DNA of 5,650 nucleotides. Origin: Thermoleophilia bacterium (GTDB lineage: Bacteria; Actinomycetota; Thermoleophilia; Gaiellales; Gaiellaceae). The DNA lies in contig JAOUEK010000155.1 in NCBI GenBank assembly GCA_029858755.1, forward strand, positions 1 through 5,650, read 5' to 3'. The first letter of the stretch is position 1. Each line of letters starts with the position of its first letter. The position numbers and the translations under genes were made by a program. The notes below the pieces were generated by a model. The model was given only the letters and a program-made list of their open reading frames with translations. It was not told where the DNA came from and did not search any database. Below are positions 1 through 5,650 of the stretch, piece by piece.

Positions 1-971
1 ACCTTGGGTGCGCCAGACACGGTGCCGGCGGGGAAGCAGGCGCGCAGCACGTCGAACGGGCCGACGCCGTCGCGCAGCTCGCCGACCACCTCCGAGACGA
101 GGTGGGAGACGTGTGAGAAGCGCTCCACCTCCATCGAGCGCGCGACGTGGACGGTGCCCCCGCGGCAGACGCGCGAGAGGTCGTTGCGCCCGAGGTCGAC
201 GAGCATCACGTGCTCCGCGCGATCCTTCTCGGACGAGAGCAGCCGCTCGACGTCGCCCTCCGTGGGCTCAGTCGTCCCGGCGATCGGGCAGAGGCTGGCG
301 CGCCCGTCCTCGCACGCGACCAGCCGCTCGGGCGAGGATCCGATCAGGGCCACGCCGTCGAGCTCGAGCAGGAACAGGTACGGGGAAGGGTTCACGCGGC
401 GGAGCGCGCGGTACAGCTCCAGCGCGGTCGCCGACGTCGGCCGCTCGGCGCGCTGCGAGGGCACGATCTGGAAGGCGTCCCCGGCCACGATGTGCTCCTT
501 GCAGGCGCGCACCATCTCCTCGTAGCGCTCGCGGGAGGGATGGCGCTGCAGCGGCCCCGCGACACCGCGCTCCTCCCGCCGCCACGGGATCCCGCCGTCG
601 AGCCGTCCCGCCACCTCGTCGGGGTCGCCGGCGAGCACGGTGGCGGTGCCGGTGCCGTGGTCGAAGCGGACGAGCGTGTCGCAGACGACGAAGCGGCTCT
701 CGGGGAGCTCCGGCCCGGCCTCCGGCAGCGGCACGGTCGGCTCCAGCACGGCCGCGTGGTCGTAGGCGAGGTAGCCGACGACGGGTGCGTCGAGCCCTTC
801 GGCCTCCTCGAAGGAGACGAGGCGCGACCCGGCTCCCATCCACGAGTTGCGGCCGAGCCGCCCGCGCTCGACGGACTCGAGCAGGAAGCTGGCGCGGCCG
901 GAGGCGCGCAGCCGGAGGTACGCCCCGAGGGGGGTGAGCAGGTCGGTGGGGATGTCGGCGGTCGGTGTCAT
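1..971 (-). CDS. trpE: Anthranilate synthase component I (TrpE), 5' part, cut by the left window edge
   Basis: TrpE makes anthranilate from chorismate, with ammonia supplied by the glutaminase subunit TrpG; it is the first committed step of tryptophan synthesis in the cytoplasm. From the ATG at 971 the frame is open for 323 codons and leaves the window just after SGAPK. Visible signatures: LLES (residues 30-33), the usual tryptophan feedback site; GYLAYD (66-71); FQIVPSQR (167-174); LIGSSPERLV (209-218); PIAGT (229-233), where Ala rather than the Lys of PabB favours anthranilate synthase; AEHVMLVDLGRND (252-264); FSHVSHLVSEVVGEL (285-299); and FPAGTVSGAPK (313-323), the chorismate-binding core. 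The segment between LVSF and the GYLAYD block is short, so the N-terminal domain is compact. PIAGT is followed by TEPTEG instead of the usual RPRG. The ATG has only a weak upstream GAG. A trp attenuator lies directly upstream. Product assignment is firm; the C-terminus and downstream partners are not visible. Confidence 0.95.
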   Translation of the reverse strand, partial: MTPTADIPTDLLTPLGAYLRLRASGRASFLLESVERGRLGRNSWMGAGSRLVSFEEAEGLDAPVVGYLAYDHAAVLEPTVPLPEAGPELPESRFVVCDTLVRFDHGTGTATVLAGDPDEVAGRLDGGIPWRREERGVAGPLQRHPSRERYEEMVRACKEHIVAGDAFQIVPSQRAERPTSATALELYRALRRVNPSPYLFLLELDGVALIGSSPERLVACEDGRASLCPIAGTTEPTEGDVERLLSSEKDRAEHVMLVDLGRNDLSRVCRGGTVHVARSMEVERFSHVSHLVSEVVGELRDGVGPFDVLRACFPAGTVSGAPK

Positions 972-980
972 GGGTCTCGG

Positions 981-1008
981 AACGAAAACGACCTCCGTCG
1001 GGAGGTCG
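981..1008 (-). terminator. Intrinsic terminator hairpin of the trp attenuator
   Basis: Read on the minus strand, CGACCTCC (1008-1001) and GGAGGTCG (996-989) form a perfect 8-bp stem closed by the four-base loop CGAC, and TTTTCGTT (988-981) follows at once. A G/C-rich stem with a T-rich tail is an intrinsic terminator. It lies after the stop of a Trp-rich leader peptide and 9 bases before the trpE start codon, which is where an attenuator terminator belongs. Its 5' arm and loop (CTCCCG, 1004-999) can pair instead with CGGGAG at 1051-1046 inside the leader peptide frame, which would prevent the hairpin. The structure is seen; its termination activity is inferred. Confidence 0.85.
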
Positions 1009-1035
1009 CGGGCGAGGCGTCGTCGGTGCCGTCGT

Positions 1036-1101
1036 CTAGCGCACGCTCCCGCCTCGCTCGCCGCGCCAGGACCAGGCCCAGGTGTGCGTGACGGGTGGCA
1101 T
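1036..1101 (-). CDS. trpL: trp leader peptide, 21 codons with W-A-W-S-W
   Basis: A 21-codon frame runs from the ATG at 1101-1099 to the TAG at 1038-1036, upstream of trpE and on its strand. Residues 8, 10 and 12 are Trp (TGG at 1080-1078, 1074-1072 and 1068-1066), in the context HTWAWSWRGE. Trp is rare in proteins, and three in five codons ahead of an attenuator hairpin and trpE is the hallmark of ribosome-mediated attenuation, known for trpE genes of Streptomyces and Corynebacterium as well as enterobacteria. An in-frame TGA three codons before the ATG fixes the start. A ribosome stalled at the Trp codons would leave CGGGAG (1051-1046) free to pair with CTCCCG in the terminator. One that reaches the stop would cover it and let the terminator form. 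The peptide itself probably has no other function. There is no clear Shine-Dalgarno; the -10 ends 8 bases before the ATG, so the mRNA may be leaderless. Confidence 0.88.
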   Translation of the reverse strand: MPPVTHTWAWSWRGERGGSVR

Positions 1102-1109
1102 CGGCGGTC

Positions 1110-1139
1110 AGCGTACGCGCGCCGTCGTCGAGGCGTCAA
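1110..1139 (-). promoter_or_regulatory. trp promoter (TTGACG, 18 bp, TACGCT)
   Basis: On the minus strand, TTGACG (1139-1134) and TACGCT (1115-1110) are separated by 18 bp. This is a good match to the main-sigma promoter of high-GC actinobacteria (TTGAC, about 18 bp, TAnnnT). Transcription would begin around 1103-1101, at or next to the leader peptide ATG (1101). The promoter therefore serves trpL, the attenuator and trpE. Assignment rests on motif, spacing and position; the start site has not been measured. Confidence 0.7.
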
Positions 1140-1149
1140 GTGCCCTGAA

Positions 1150-1163
1150 CGGCCGATCGGCCG
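1150..1163. repeat. 14-bp perfect palindrome upstream of the trp promoter
   Basis: CGGCCGATCGGCCG equals its own reverse complement. Its near edge is 10 bp upstream of the trp -35 box (1134-1139), a position where an activator or repressor could bind. A related partial copy, GATCGGCC, follows at 1175-1182. Such G/C palindromes also arise by chance in DNA of this composition, so its function is uncertain. Confidence 0.4.
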
Positions 1164-1347
1164 GACCCCGCGAGGATCGGCCGACCCGCGTCTGACATGG
1201 ACCGTCCCCGGGCCGAAGGACGAGCGGATGGCGGAGCTGACGACCGCCGCCCGAGCACGTGCTGCAACAACTCCGCGCGGCGAGCCGGGACGCCCACATC
1301 GCCGGTCGCTTCGTGAACCGGGTCGCTGCCTCACGCGACCTCGACGG

Positions 1348-1375
1348 GTGGCTCCTGCACCCGTGCAGGAACCAC
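1348..1375. repeat. 28-bp imperfect dyad, possible operator or RNA hairpin
   Basis: The arms GTGG-c-TCCTGCAC (1348-1360) and GTGCAGGA-a-CCAC (1363-1375) are complementary at 12 of 13 positions around a central CC. The core GTGCAGG appears again at 1393-1399 within an 11-base direct repeat, ACCCGTGCAGG (1359-1369 and 1389-1399, 30 bp apart). Two opposed half-sites plus a third resemble a protein-binding region. As RNA it would fold into a strong hairpin, but no T-tract follows on either strand, so it does not look like a terminator. Confidence 0.55.
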
Positions 1376-1502
1376 TCGTCGTCCCCTAACCCGTGCAGGC
1401 CGAGGCGTACCTCGGGGCGCCCGCGCCGAGCGCCCGAGCCGCGGCCCGAAGACCCCCCGGTCACGATCGGCCGCCTGACGAGCCCGCTAGCCCCCCCCGA
1501 TG

Positions 1503-1525
1503 CCTTGTGACGATCAGTTACAAGG
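1503..1525. promoter_or_regulatory. 23-bp operator-like dyad upstream of the peptidase gene
   Basis: CCTTGTGAC (1503-1511) and GTTACAAGG (1517-1525) match as inverted repeats at 8 of 9 positions around GATCA. The site is much richer in A/T than its surroundings, as transcription-factor sites in GC-rich genomes often are. Its centre (1514) is about 50-65 bp upstream of the likely transcription start of the M42 peptidase. I cannot assign it to a regulator family. The arm spacing does not fit a standard CRP site (TGTGA, six bases, TCACA). Confidence 0.45.
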
Positions 1526-1562
1526 GATGACGGCGTGGGCGCCGCGGGGCGGTGCCGTCGCG

Positions 1563-1568
1563 TAGCCT
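1563..1568 (+). promoter_or_regulatory. Possible -10 box (TAGCCT) of the M42 peptidase gene
   Basis: TAGCCT ends 10 bases before the ATG at 1579 and fits TAnnnT. No Shine-Dalgarno is placed properly and no clear -35 lies 16-19 bp upstream. If real, the mRNA would have almost no 5' leader. The same layout is seen before the leader peptide and the thiolase, which supports the reading. Confidence 0.4.
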
Positions 1569-1578
1569 CCCCGGGGTC

Positions 1579-2604
1579 ATGGCGATCCCGGCGCTGCTCG
1601 AGGAGCTCCTTCGCGCCCCCGGCCCGTCCGGTCGCGAGGACGCCGTGGCCGCGATCGTGCGCCGCGAGGCGGCAGCGCTGGGGGCCGTCGTCGAGGGCGA
1701 CGTCCTCGGCTCCACCGTCGCGCGTGTCGCCGGCACCGCCGGCGGGCGCCTGCTCGCGCTCTTCGCCCACGTCGACCAGATCGGCCTCGCCGTCACGCAC
1801 GTCACCGACGACGGGCTGTTGCGGGTGCGGCCGCTCGCGTCGTGGTCGCCCGCAGACGCCGTCGGCCAGCGCCTCGCGGTACTCGGGCGGGGCGGGCCGG
1901 TGACGGCCGTGGCGCGGCGGGTGGGAGACGGGGACGTCAGCTGGGCGGACGTCCGCCTCGACATCGGCGCCGCGAGCCGGGAGCAGGCGCTCGAGCTGGT
2001 GGGCCCTGGTGACCCGGCGGTCCTCGCCGGCGAGCCGGTGGCCGTCGCGGGCAACCGGGTCCTCTCGGGAGCGCTCGACGACCGGGCCGGTGTCTACGCC
2101 GCGCTCGAGGCGCTGCGGCGGCTCGCTGCCGACCCGCCGGCGTGGGACGTCGCCCTCGTCGCGTCCGTGCAGGAGGAGTCGGGGGAGCACGGCGGCGCTG
2201 CCGCGGCCGCGGCACGGCTGCGCCCGGACGTCGCCCTCGTGGTCGAGGTGACCTACGAGGAGCACGCGACGTCCTCGTACCCGGCGTGGGGGGAGACCGC
2301 GCTCGGCGACGGCCCCGTCGTGTTCCGGGGGCCGGTGGTGAGCCCGCTCGTGGCCGACCGGCTCGTCGCGGCCGCCGAGGCCGCGGGGGTGGCGCACCGG
2401 ATCGAGGCGGGCAAGGCGACGGACAGCGACGCCGACGACGTGTTCACGGCCGTCGGCGGCGTCGCCACGGGGCTGCTGTCGATCCCGCTCCGCTACATGC
2501 ACACGGCGTCGGAGATGGCACAGCTCGACGACCTCGAGGCTGCGAGCCGGCTGATCGAGGCGTTCGCGCGGGCGCTCGAGCCCGACGCCTCGTTCGTGCG
2601 CTGA
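1579..2604 (+). CDS. M42-family metallo-aminopeptidase (FrvX / PepA / TET-like)
   Basis: M42 enzymes are cytosolic, di-metal aminopeptidases that trim short peptides and usually assemble into twelve-subunit shells. This 341-residue protein has the normal family length and order of motifs. AHVDQ (63-67) holds the first metal His and Asp. ALDDR (165-169) supplies the bridging Asp. SVQEESGEHGG (196-206) holds the catalytic Glu199 and ligand Glu200. VVEVT (221-225) is the fourth ligand position, and IPLRYMHT (302-309) has the last His (308). The PA-like insertion domain falls at about 75-155. TDSDADD (281-287) matches the usual TDA region. Two differences from the family pattern stand out: Gln67 where Glu is usual, and Glu223 where Asp is usual. 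I chose the ATG at 1579 over the in-frame GTG at 1552, because family proteins start close to the PALLEELLRAPGPSG block and a -10-like box lies between the two. Family is sure; substrate is not. Confidence 0.9.
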   Translation: MAIPALLEELLRAPGPSGREDAVAAIVRREAAALGAVVEGDVLGSTVARVAGTAGGRLLALFAHVDQIGLAVTHVTDDGLLRVRPLASWSPADAVGQRLAVLGRGGPVTAVARRVGDGDVSWADVRLDIGAASREQALELVGPGDPAVLAGEPVAVAGNRVLSGALDDRAGVYAALEALRRLAADPPAWDVALVASVQEESGEHGGAAAAAARLRPDVALVVEVTYEEHATSSYPAWGETALGDGPVVFRGPVVSPLVADRLVAAAEAAGVAHRIEAGKATDSDADDVFTAVGGVATGLLSIPLRYMHTASEMAQLDDLEAASRLIEAFARALEPDASFVR

Positions 2605-2614
2605 CGGCCGAGCC

Positions 2615-3871
2615 TCAGCGAAGCTCGCACATCCAGCGCTTCTCCGTCTTGCACGTGTCCTTGCCCGGCCCGCCGTTCGCGGAGTCGAGACCGGGGCCCC
2701 CCACCAGGCGATCGTTGCCGCCCCCGCCGACGAGCGTGTCGTTGCCCGGCCCTCCGATGAGGACGTCGTTGCCCCGCCAGCCCTTGAGCAGGTCGTTCCC
2801 ACCGAGGCCGCAGATCACGTCCTTCTTCGCGGTGCCGACGAGCTTGTCGTTCCCCTTCGTGCCCGTGATCGTGCACGCGCTGCCCGGCGTTGCCGTCGCC
2901 GCCTTCCAGCCGCCCGGGATCTCGTACGGCGCTCCGCCGAGGACGACGTGCTGGTTCGACCCGTCGGCGTTCATGACGAAGATGTCGAGCGTGCCGTTGC
3001 GGTCGCTCGCGAACATGATCTGCTTGCCGTCCGGGGACCACGCCGCGCAGCACTCCAGCAGACCGTCGAGCTGCTTCGTCAGCTGCTTCACGTTCGAGCC
3101 GTCGGCGTCGACGACGCCGAGGCTCGAGCCGCTCCCCGTGGCGTTGAAGTGACGGAAGACGAGCCGCGTCCCGTCGGGGGAGAAGGCCGAAGGATGAACC
3201 GACTCCGGCAGGTCGAGCAGCTTCGTCACGCCCGTCCCGTCGGGGCTCACCGTGTACAGGTCGTAGTCCCCGGCGTCGTCGCTCGCGAAGACGATCTTCC
3301 CGCCCGGCGACCAGACGGGGGCGAAGTCGCGTCCCGGTCCCGGCGTCAGGTCCTTTCGCTCCGAGCCGTCGGCCCGCATCACGAAGACGTCGAAGTCGTC
3401 GCCCGGTGCGACATCCCCGCTCGCGTAGACGATCCGCTTGCCGTCCGGAGACCAGCGGGGGCCCCAGTCCTCGTGCTCGTTGGTCGTCAGGCGCTCCTGC
3501 CCCGTGCCGTCGGCGTTCATCACGTAGACCTCCGTCGTGACCTTCTGCGGATCGGAGCTCTGATGGTCTCGCTCGCTGGTGAACAGGATTCGCTTGCCGT
3601 CGGGCGACCAGGTCGGATCGCTGTCGACGCCCGCGGACGTCGTCAGGCGGACGACGTCCGTCCCGTCGGCGTCCATCGAGTAGATCTCGTAGTTGCCCGA
3701 CCGGTCCGAGGAGAAGACGATGCGGCCGGCGCTCTCTGCCGCCGTGCGCGTGGCGCCCGCGTCGGCGCCCGCGAGCCCGTCGGTGGCCGACACGCACAGA
3801 GACGAGACCGCCGCCGCGAGTGCGACCGCGGCGGACGTCCGTCCACGTCGGGTGATCGTCGTCGTGGTCAT
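2615..3871 (-). CDS. Secreted six-bladed TolB/PD40 beta-propeller with C-terminal RTX-like repeats
   Basis: This 418-residue protein starts with a signal peptide: basic TRRGR (7-11), a hydrophobic stretch (about 12-29) and possible cleavage after VSA (29) or near GADA (about 38). Six PD40 blades follow, each with an (A/R/T/V)-(W/F)-SPDG-type strand and a (M/V)-xADG or SPDG turn: roughly 49-77, 87-130, 139-176, 186-220, 229-265 and 277-311. That is the blade number of TolB. From about 333 to 407 come glycine/aspartate nonapeptide-type repeats ([39 protein letters not shown]) like calcium-binding RTX repeats. Cys333, Cys354, Cys407 and Cys415 border this part and could form disulfides. There is no lipobox and no Tol-Pal neighbour, so it is not a classical TolB; it probably acts outside the membrane, ligand unknown. 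The ATG has GGAGG five bases upstream. It converges on the peptidase gene. Confidence 0.88.
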   Translation of the reverse strand: MTTTTITRRGRTSAAVALAAAVSSLCVSATDGLAGADAGATRTAAESAGRIVFSSDRSGNYEIYSMDADGTDVVRLTTSAGVDSDPTWSPDGKRILFTSERDHQSSDPQKVTTEVYVMNADGTGQERLTTNEHEDWGPRWSPDGKRIVYASGDVAPGDDFDVFVMRADGSERKDLTPGPGRDFAPVWSPGGKIVFASDDAGDYDLYTVSPDGTGVTKLLDLPESVHPSAFSPDGTRLVFRHFNATGSGSSLGVVDADGSNVKQLTKQLDGLLECCAAWSPDGKQIMFASDRNGTLDIFVMNADGSNQHVVLGGAPYEIPGGWKAATATPGSACTITGTKGNDKLVGTAKKDVICGLGGNDLLKGWRGNDVLIGGPGNDTLVGGGGNDRLVGGPGLDSANGGPGKDTCKTEKRWMCELR

Positions 3872-3876
3872 CCGGT

Positions 3877-3881
3877 CCTCC
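3877..3881 (-). promoter_or_regulatory. Shine-Dalgarno GGAGG of the propeller gene
   Basis: On the minus strand GGAGG lies five bases before the ATG at 3871-3869. It fixes this start, and it is the only strong, well-spaced ribosome binding site among the gene starts in this window. The transcript must therefore begin further upstream, in 3882-4105, where I could not pick out a convincing promoter. Confidence 0.8.
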
Positions 3882-4093
3882 AGTCGGGCGAAGGGGCGCG
3901 CTCCCTCCCGCCGGCGGGGCGGGCTGCGAGCCTGGCGTCGGGCGGTGCGTTCTGTGCCGATCGGGTGCTCATGTCGAGTGCTCGGTCACGCACACCGTAG
4001 GGTCGAGCCTTCCGGTCGGATGAGGCTGGGATTCGGGTGGCTTCCGAGTCCGAGAGGCGGATGGAGCCCGGCTGCCGCTGAGCACGCGACACC

Positions 4094-4099
4094 TAGAAT
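4094..4099 (+). promoter_or_regulatory. -10 box (TAGAAT) of a leaderless thiolase transcript
   Basis: TAGAAT is close to the TATAAT consensus, and its last base is six bases before the GTG at 4106. With the usual distance from -10 to start site, the mRNA would begin at the GTG itself. No Shine-Dalgarno is present. No clear -35 lies 17-18 bp upstream (GCTGCC at 4071-4076). It sits in the 234-bp divergent gap to the propeller gene. Confidence 0.6.
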
Positions 4100-4105
4100 C
4101 GAAGC

Positions 4106-5257
<1,152 letters not shown>

Positions 5258-5297
5258 GAACCACACGGTTGTCCCGCCCGCGAGCGGAGTCCTCAGG

Positions 5298-5304
5298 TAC
5301 GAAT
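5298..5304 (+). promoter_or_regulatory. Possible -10 (TACGAAT) before the downstream secreted protein
   Basis: TACGAAT ends five bases before the proposed GTG start at 5310, inside the 52-bp gap after the thiolase stop. No Shine-Dalgarno is present. The hexamer is a weaker match than that of the thiolase and no -35 is evident at normal spacing, so this is tentative. Read-through from the thiolase promoter is the alternative. Confidence 0.35.
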
Positions 5305-5309
5305 GGGAC

Positions 5310-5650
5310 GTGGGCCGCGTCGTCGCCATCGGGTGTCTCCTCGTCGCCCTCGGCCTCTCGACGGCCGGGCCCGCCCTGGCGCTCAGCTGCCCGAACGTCC
5401 CCGTCACCCAGCGCGTCGACGAGCTCGACGCCGCGTTCATCGGGACGATGCAGACCGAGCGGCCGGACCCGGACGTGCCCGGCGGCTACCTGTACCGGTT
5501 CGCCGTGATCGAGGCGCTGAAGGGGCAGGAGACGCTCGGCCCGCAGGTCGACGTGCGCGCACCCGCGCGCCTGGTGTCCTCGAACGACGAGCCGCTGGTG
5601 GGGTACGAGGACGTCGAGGTCGGGGTCATGCTCTCGACCGCCGGGGCGAC
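5310..5650 (+). CDS. Secreted protein of unknown function, N-terminal part, cut by the right edge
   Basis: From the GTG at 5310 the frame stays open to the window end (113 codons plus a partial Thr). The first 24 residues form a signal peptide: a short basic start, a hydrophobic core (VVAIGCLLVALGLSTAG) and an ALA cleavage site at about 22-24. The mature part begins LSCPN, then has DAAFIGTMQTE (40-50), YLYRFAVIEALKG (60-72) and a DVEVGVMLSTAGA strand (101-113). A Cys close to the new N-terminus, followed by a strand of the AAFIGTM kind and a VIEALKG strand, recalls bacterial proteins distantly like the NTR/TIMP fold, but this is a resemblance recalled from pattern only. The Cys at 27 does not sit in a good lipobox (A-L-S-C). 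The ATG at 5303 is in another frame and is not the start. Function is unknown. Confidence 0.72.
   Translation, partial: MGRVVAIGCLLVALGLSTAGPALALSCPNVPVTQRVDELDAAFIGTMQTERPDPDVPGGYLYRFAVIEALKGQETLGPQVDVRAPARLVSSNDEPLVGYEDVEVGVMLSTAGA

Larger units (their letters stand above)
1140..1578. other. Divergent intergenic region with several palindromes, no convincing gene
   Basis: These 439 bases lie between the trp promoter, which reads left, and the M42 peptidase start, which reads right. No frame gives a recognisable protein. Structures seen are a 14-bp perfect palindrome (1150-1163), a long imperfect dyad (1348-1375) with an extra half-site at 1389-1399, a small hairpin with arms CCGAGG and CCTCGG (1400-1415), and an A/T-richer dyad (1503-1525). 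GATCGGCC occurs three times (1155-1162, 1175-1182, 1465-1472). A 53-codon frame at 1228-1389 has AAGGA seven bases before its ATG, but its third positions after codon 8 are not biased like real genes here. The frame at 1259-1510 has high third-position GC in its first half, but its protein resembles nothing I know. I treat the region as regulatory or spacer DNA. Confidence 0.6.

Noticed and set aside
147..1091. Plus-strand frames over the trpE region, including a 314-codon one
   Set aside because: The minus strand encodes unmistakable TrpE motifs over the whole length and the plus frames match nothing.
1343..1380. tRNA or riboswitch at the long hairpin
   Set aside because: No T-loop, anticodon arm or acceptor pairing in either direction, and no known riboswitch core motif found by eye.
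1228..1389. A 53-codon frame with AAGGA seven bases before the ATG
   Set aside because: The start looks good, but codon third positions lose their GC bias after codon 8, the protein is Arg/Pro-rich and unrecognised, and it runs through the long dyad. Not called as a gene.
1108..2802. A 564-codon minus-strand frame opposite the M42 peptidase
   Set aside because: It is a by-product of high third-position GC: low-complexity Arg/Gly/Ala sequence with no family resemblance, antisense to a clear peptidase and overlapping the trp promoter region.
2700..2870. Short tandem DNA repeats
   Set aside because: They are simply the codons of the RTX-like Gly/Asp repeats, not an independent DNA repeat or CRISPR array.
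3984..3995. A second copy of GTCACGCACACC, the segment just before the Trp codons of the leader
   Set aside because: A 12-base match with no Trp codons, hairpin or biosynthetic gene following; chance is a sufficient explanation in DNA of this composition.

Overview
The window is very GC-rich DNA with strong G/C preference at third codon positions. It looks like a chromosomal stretch from a high-GC actinobacterium. Four things suggest this: a Trp-codon leader peptide ahead of trpE, apparently leaderless genes with a TAnnnT-type -10 just before the start codon, a TolB-like propeller joined to Cys-bracketed RTX-type repeats, and a secreted protein of a kind common in deep-branching actinobacteria. 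Thermoleophilia is a reasonable guess, but it is inference only. I see no rRNA, tRNA, CRISPR array, insertion sequence or phage gene.

Layout. (1) Positions 1-971, minus strand: the first 323 codons of trpE (anthranilate synthase component I), running off the left edge. (2) Positions 981-1139, minus strand: a complete-looking trp attenuation region in front of it. It has a -35/-10 promoter, a 21-codon leader peptide with three Trp codons in five (W-A-W-S-W), a candidate antiterminator pairing, and a perfect 8-bp hairpin followed by a T-rich tract. This is the best regulatory find here. (3) Positions 1140-1578: a 439-base gap without a convincing gene. It separates the divergent trp transcript and the peptidase gene and holds several palindromes that could be operators. 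(4) Positions 1579-2604, plus strand: an M42-family metallo-aminopeptidase (FrvX/PepA/TET type). (5) Positions 2615-3871, minus strand, convergent with the peptidase and 10 bp from it: a secreted six-bladed TolB/PD40 propeller with a C-terminal RTX-type Gly/Asp repeat domain. (6) Positions 4106-5257, plus strand: a thiolase (acetyl-CoA acetyltransferase family), divergent from the propeller gene. (7) Position 5310 to the right edge, plus strand: the N-terminal part of a secreted protein.

The genes do not form one pathway. They are separate transcription units facing different ways: tryptophan biosynthesis, peptide turnover, an exported protein, acyl-CoA metabolism and another exported protein. 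I see no new multi-gene system. The points worth following up are the trp attenuator with its nearly leaderless leader peptide, the compact TrpE with an altered motif, substitutions at M42 and thiolase signature positions, and the dyads in the 1140-1578 gap.
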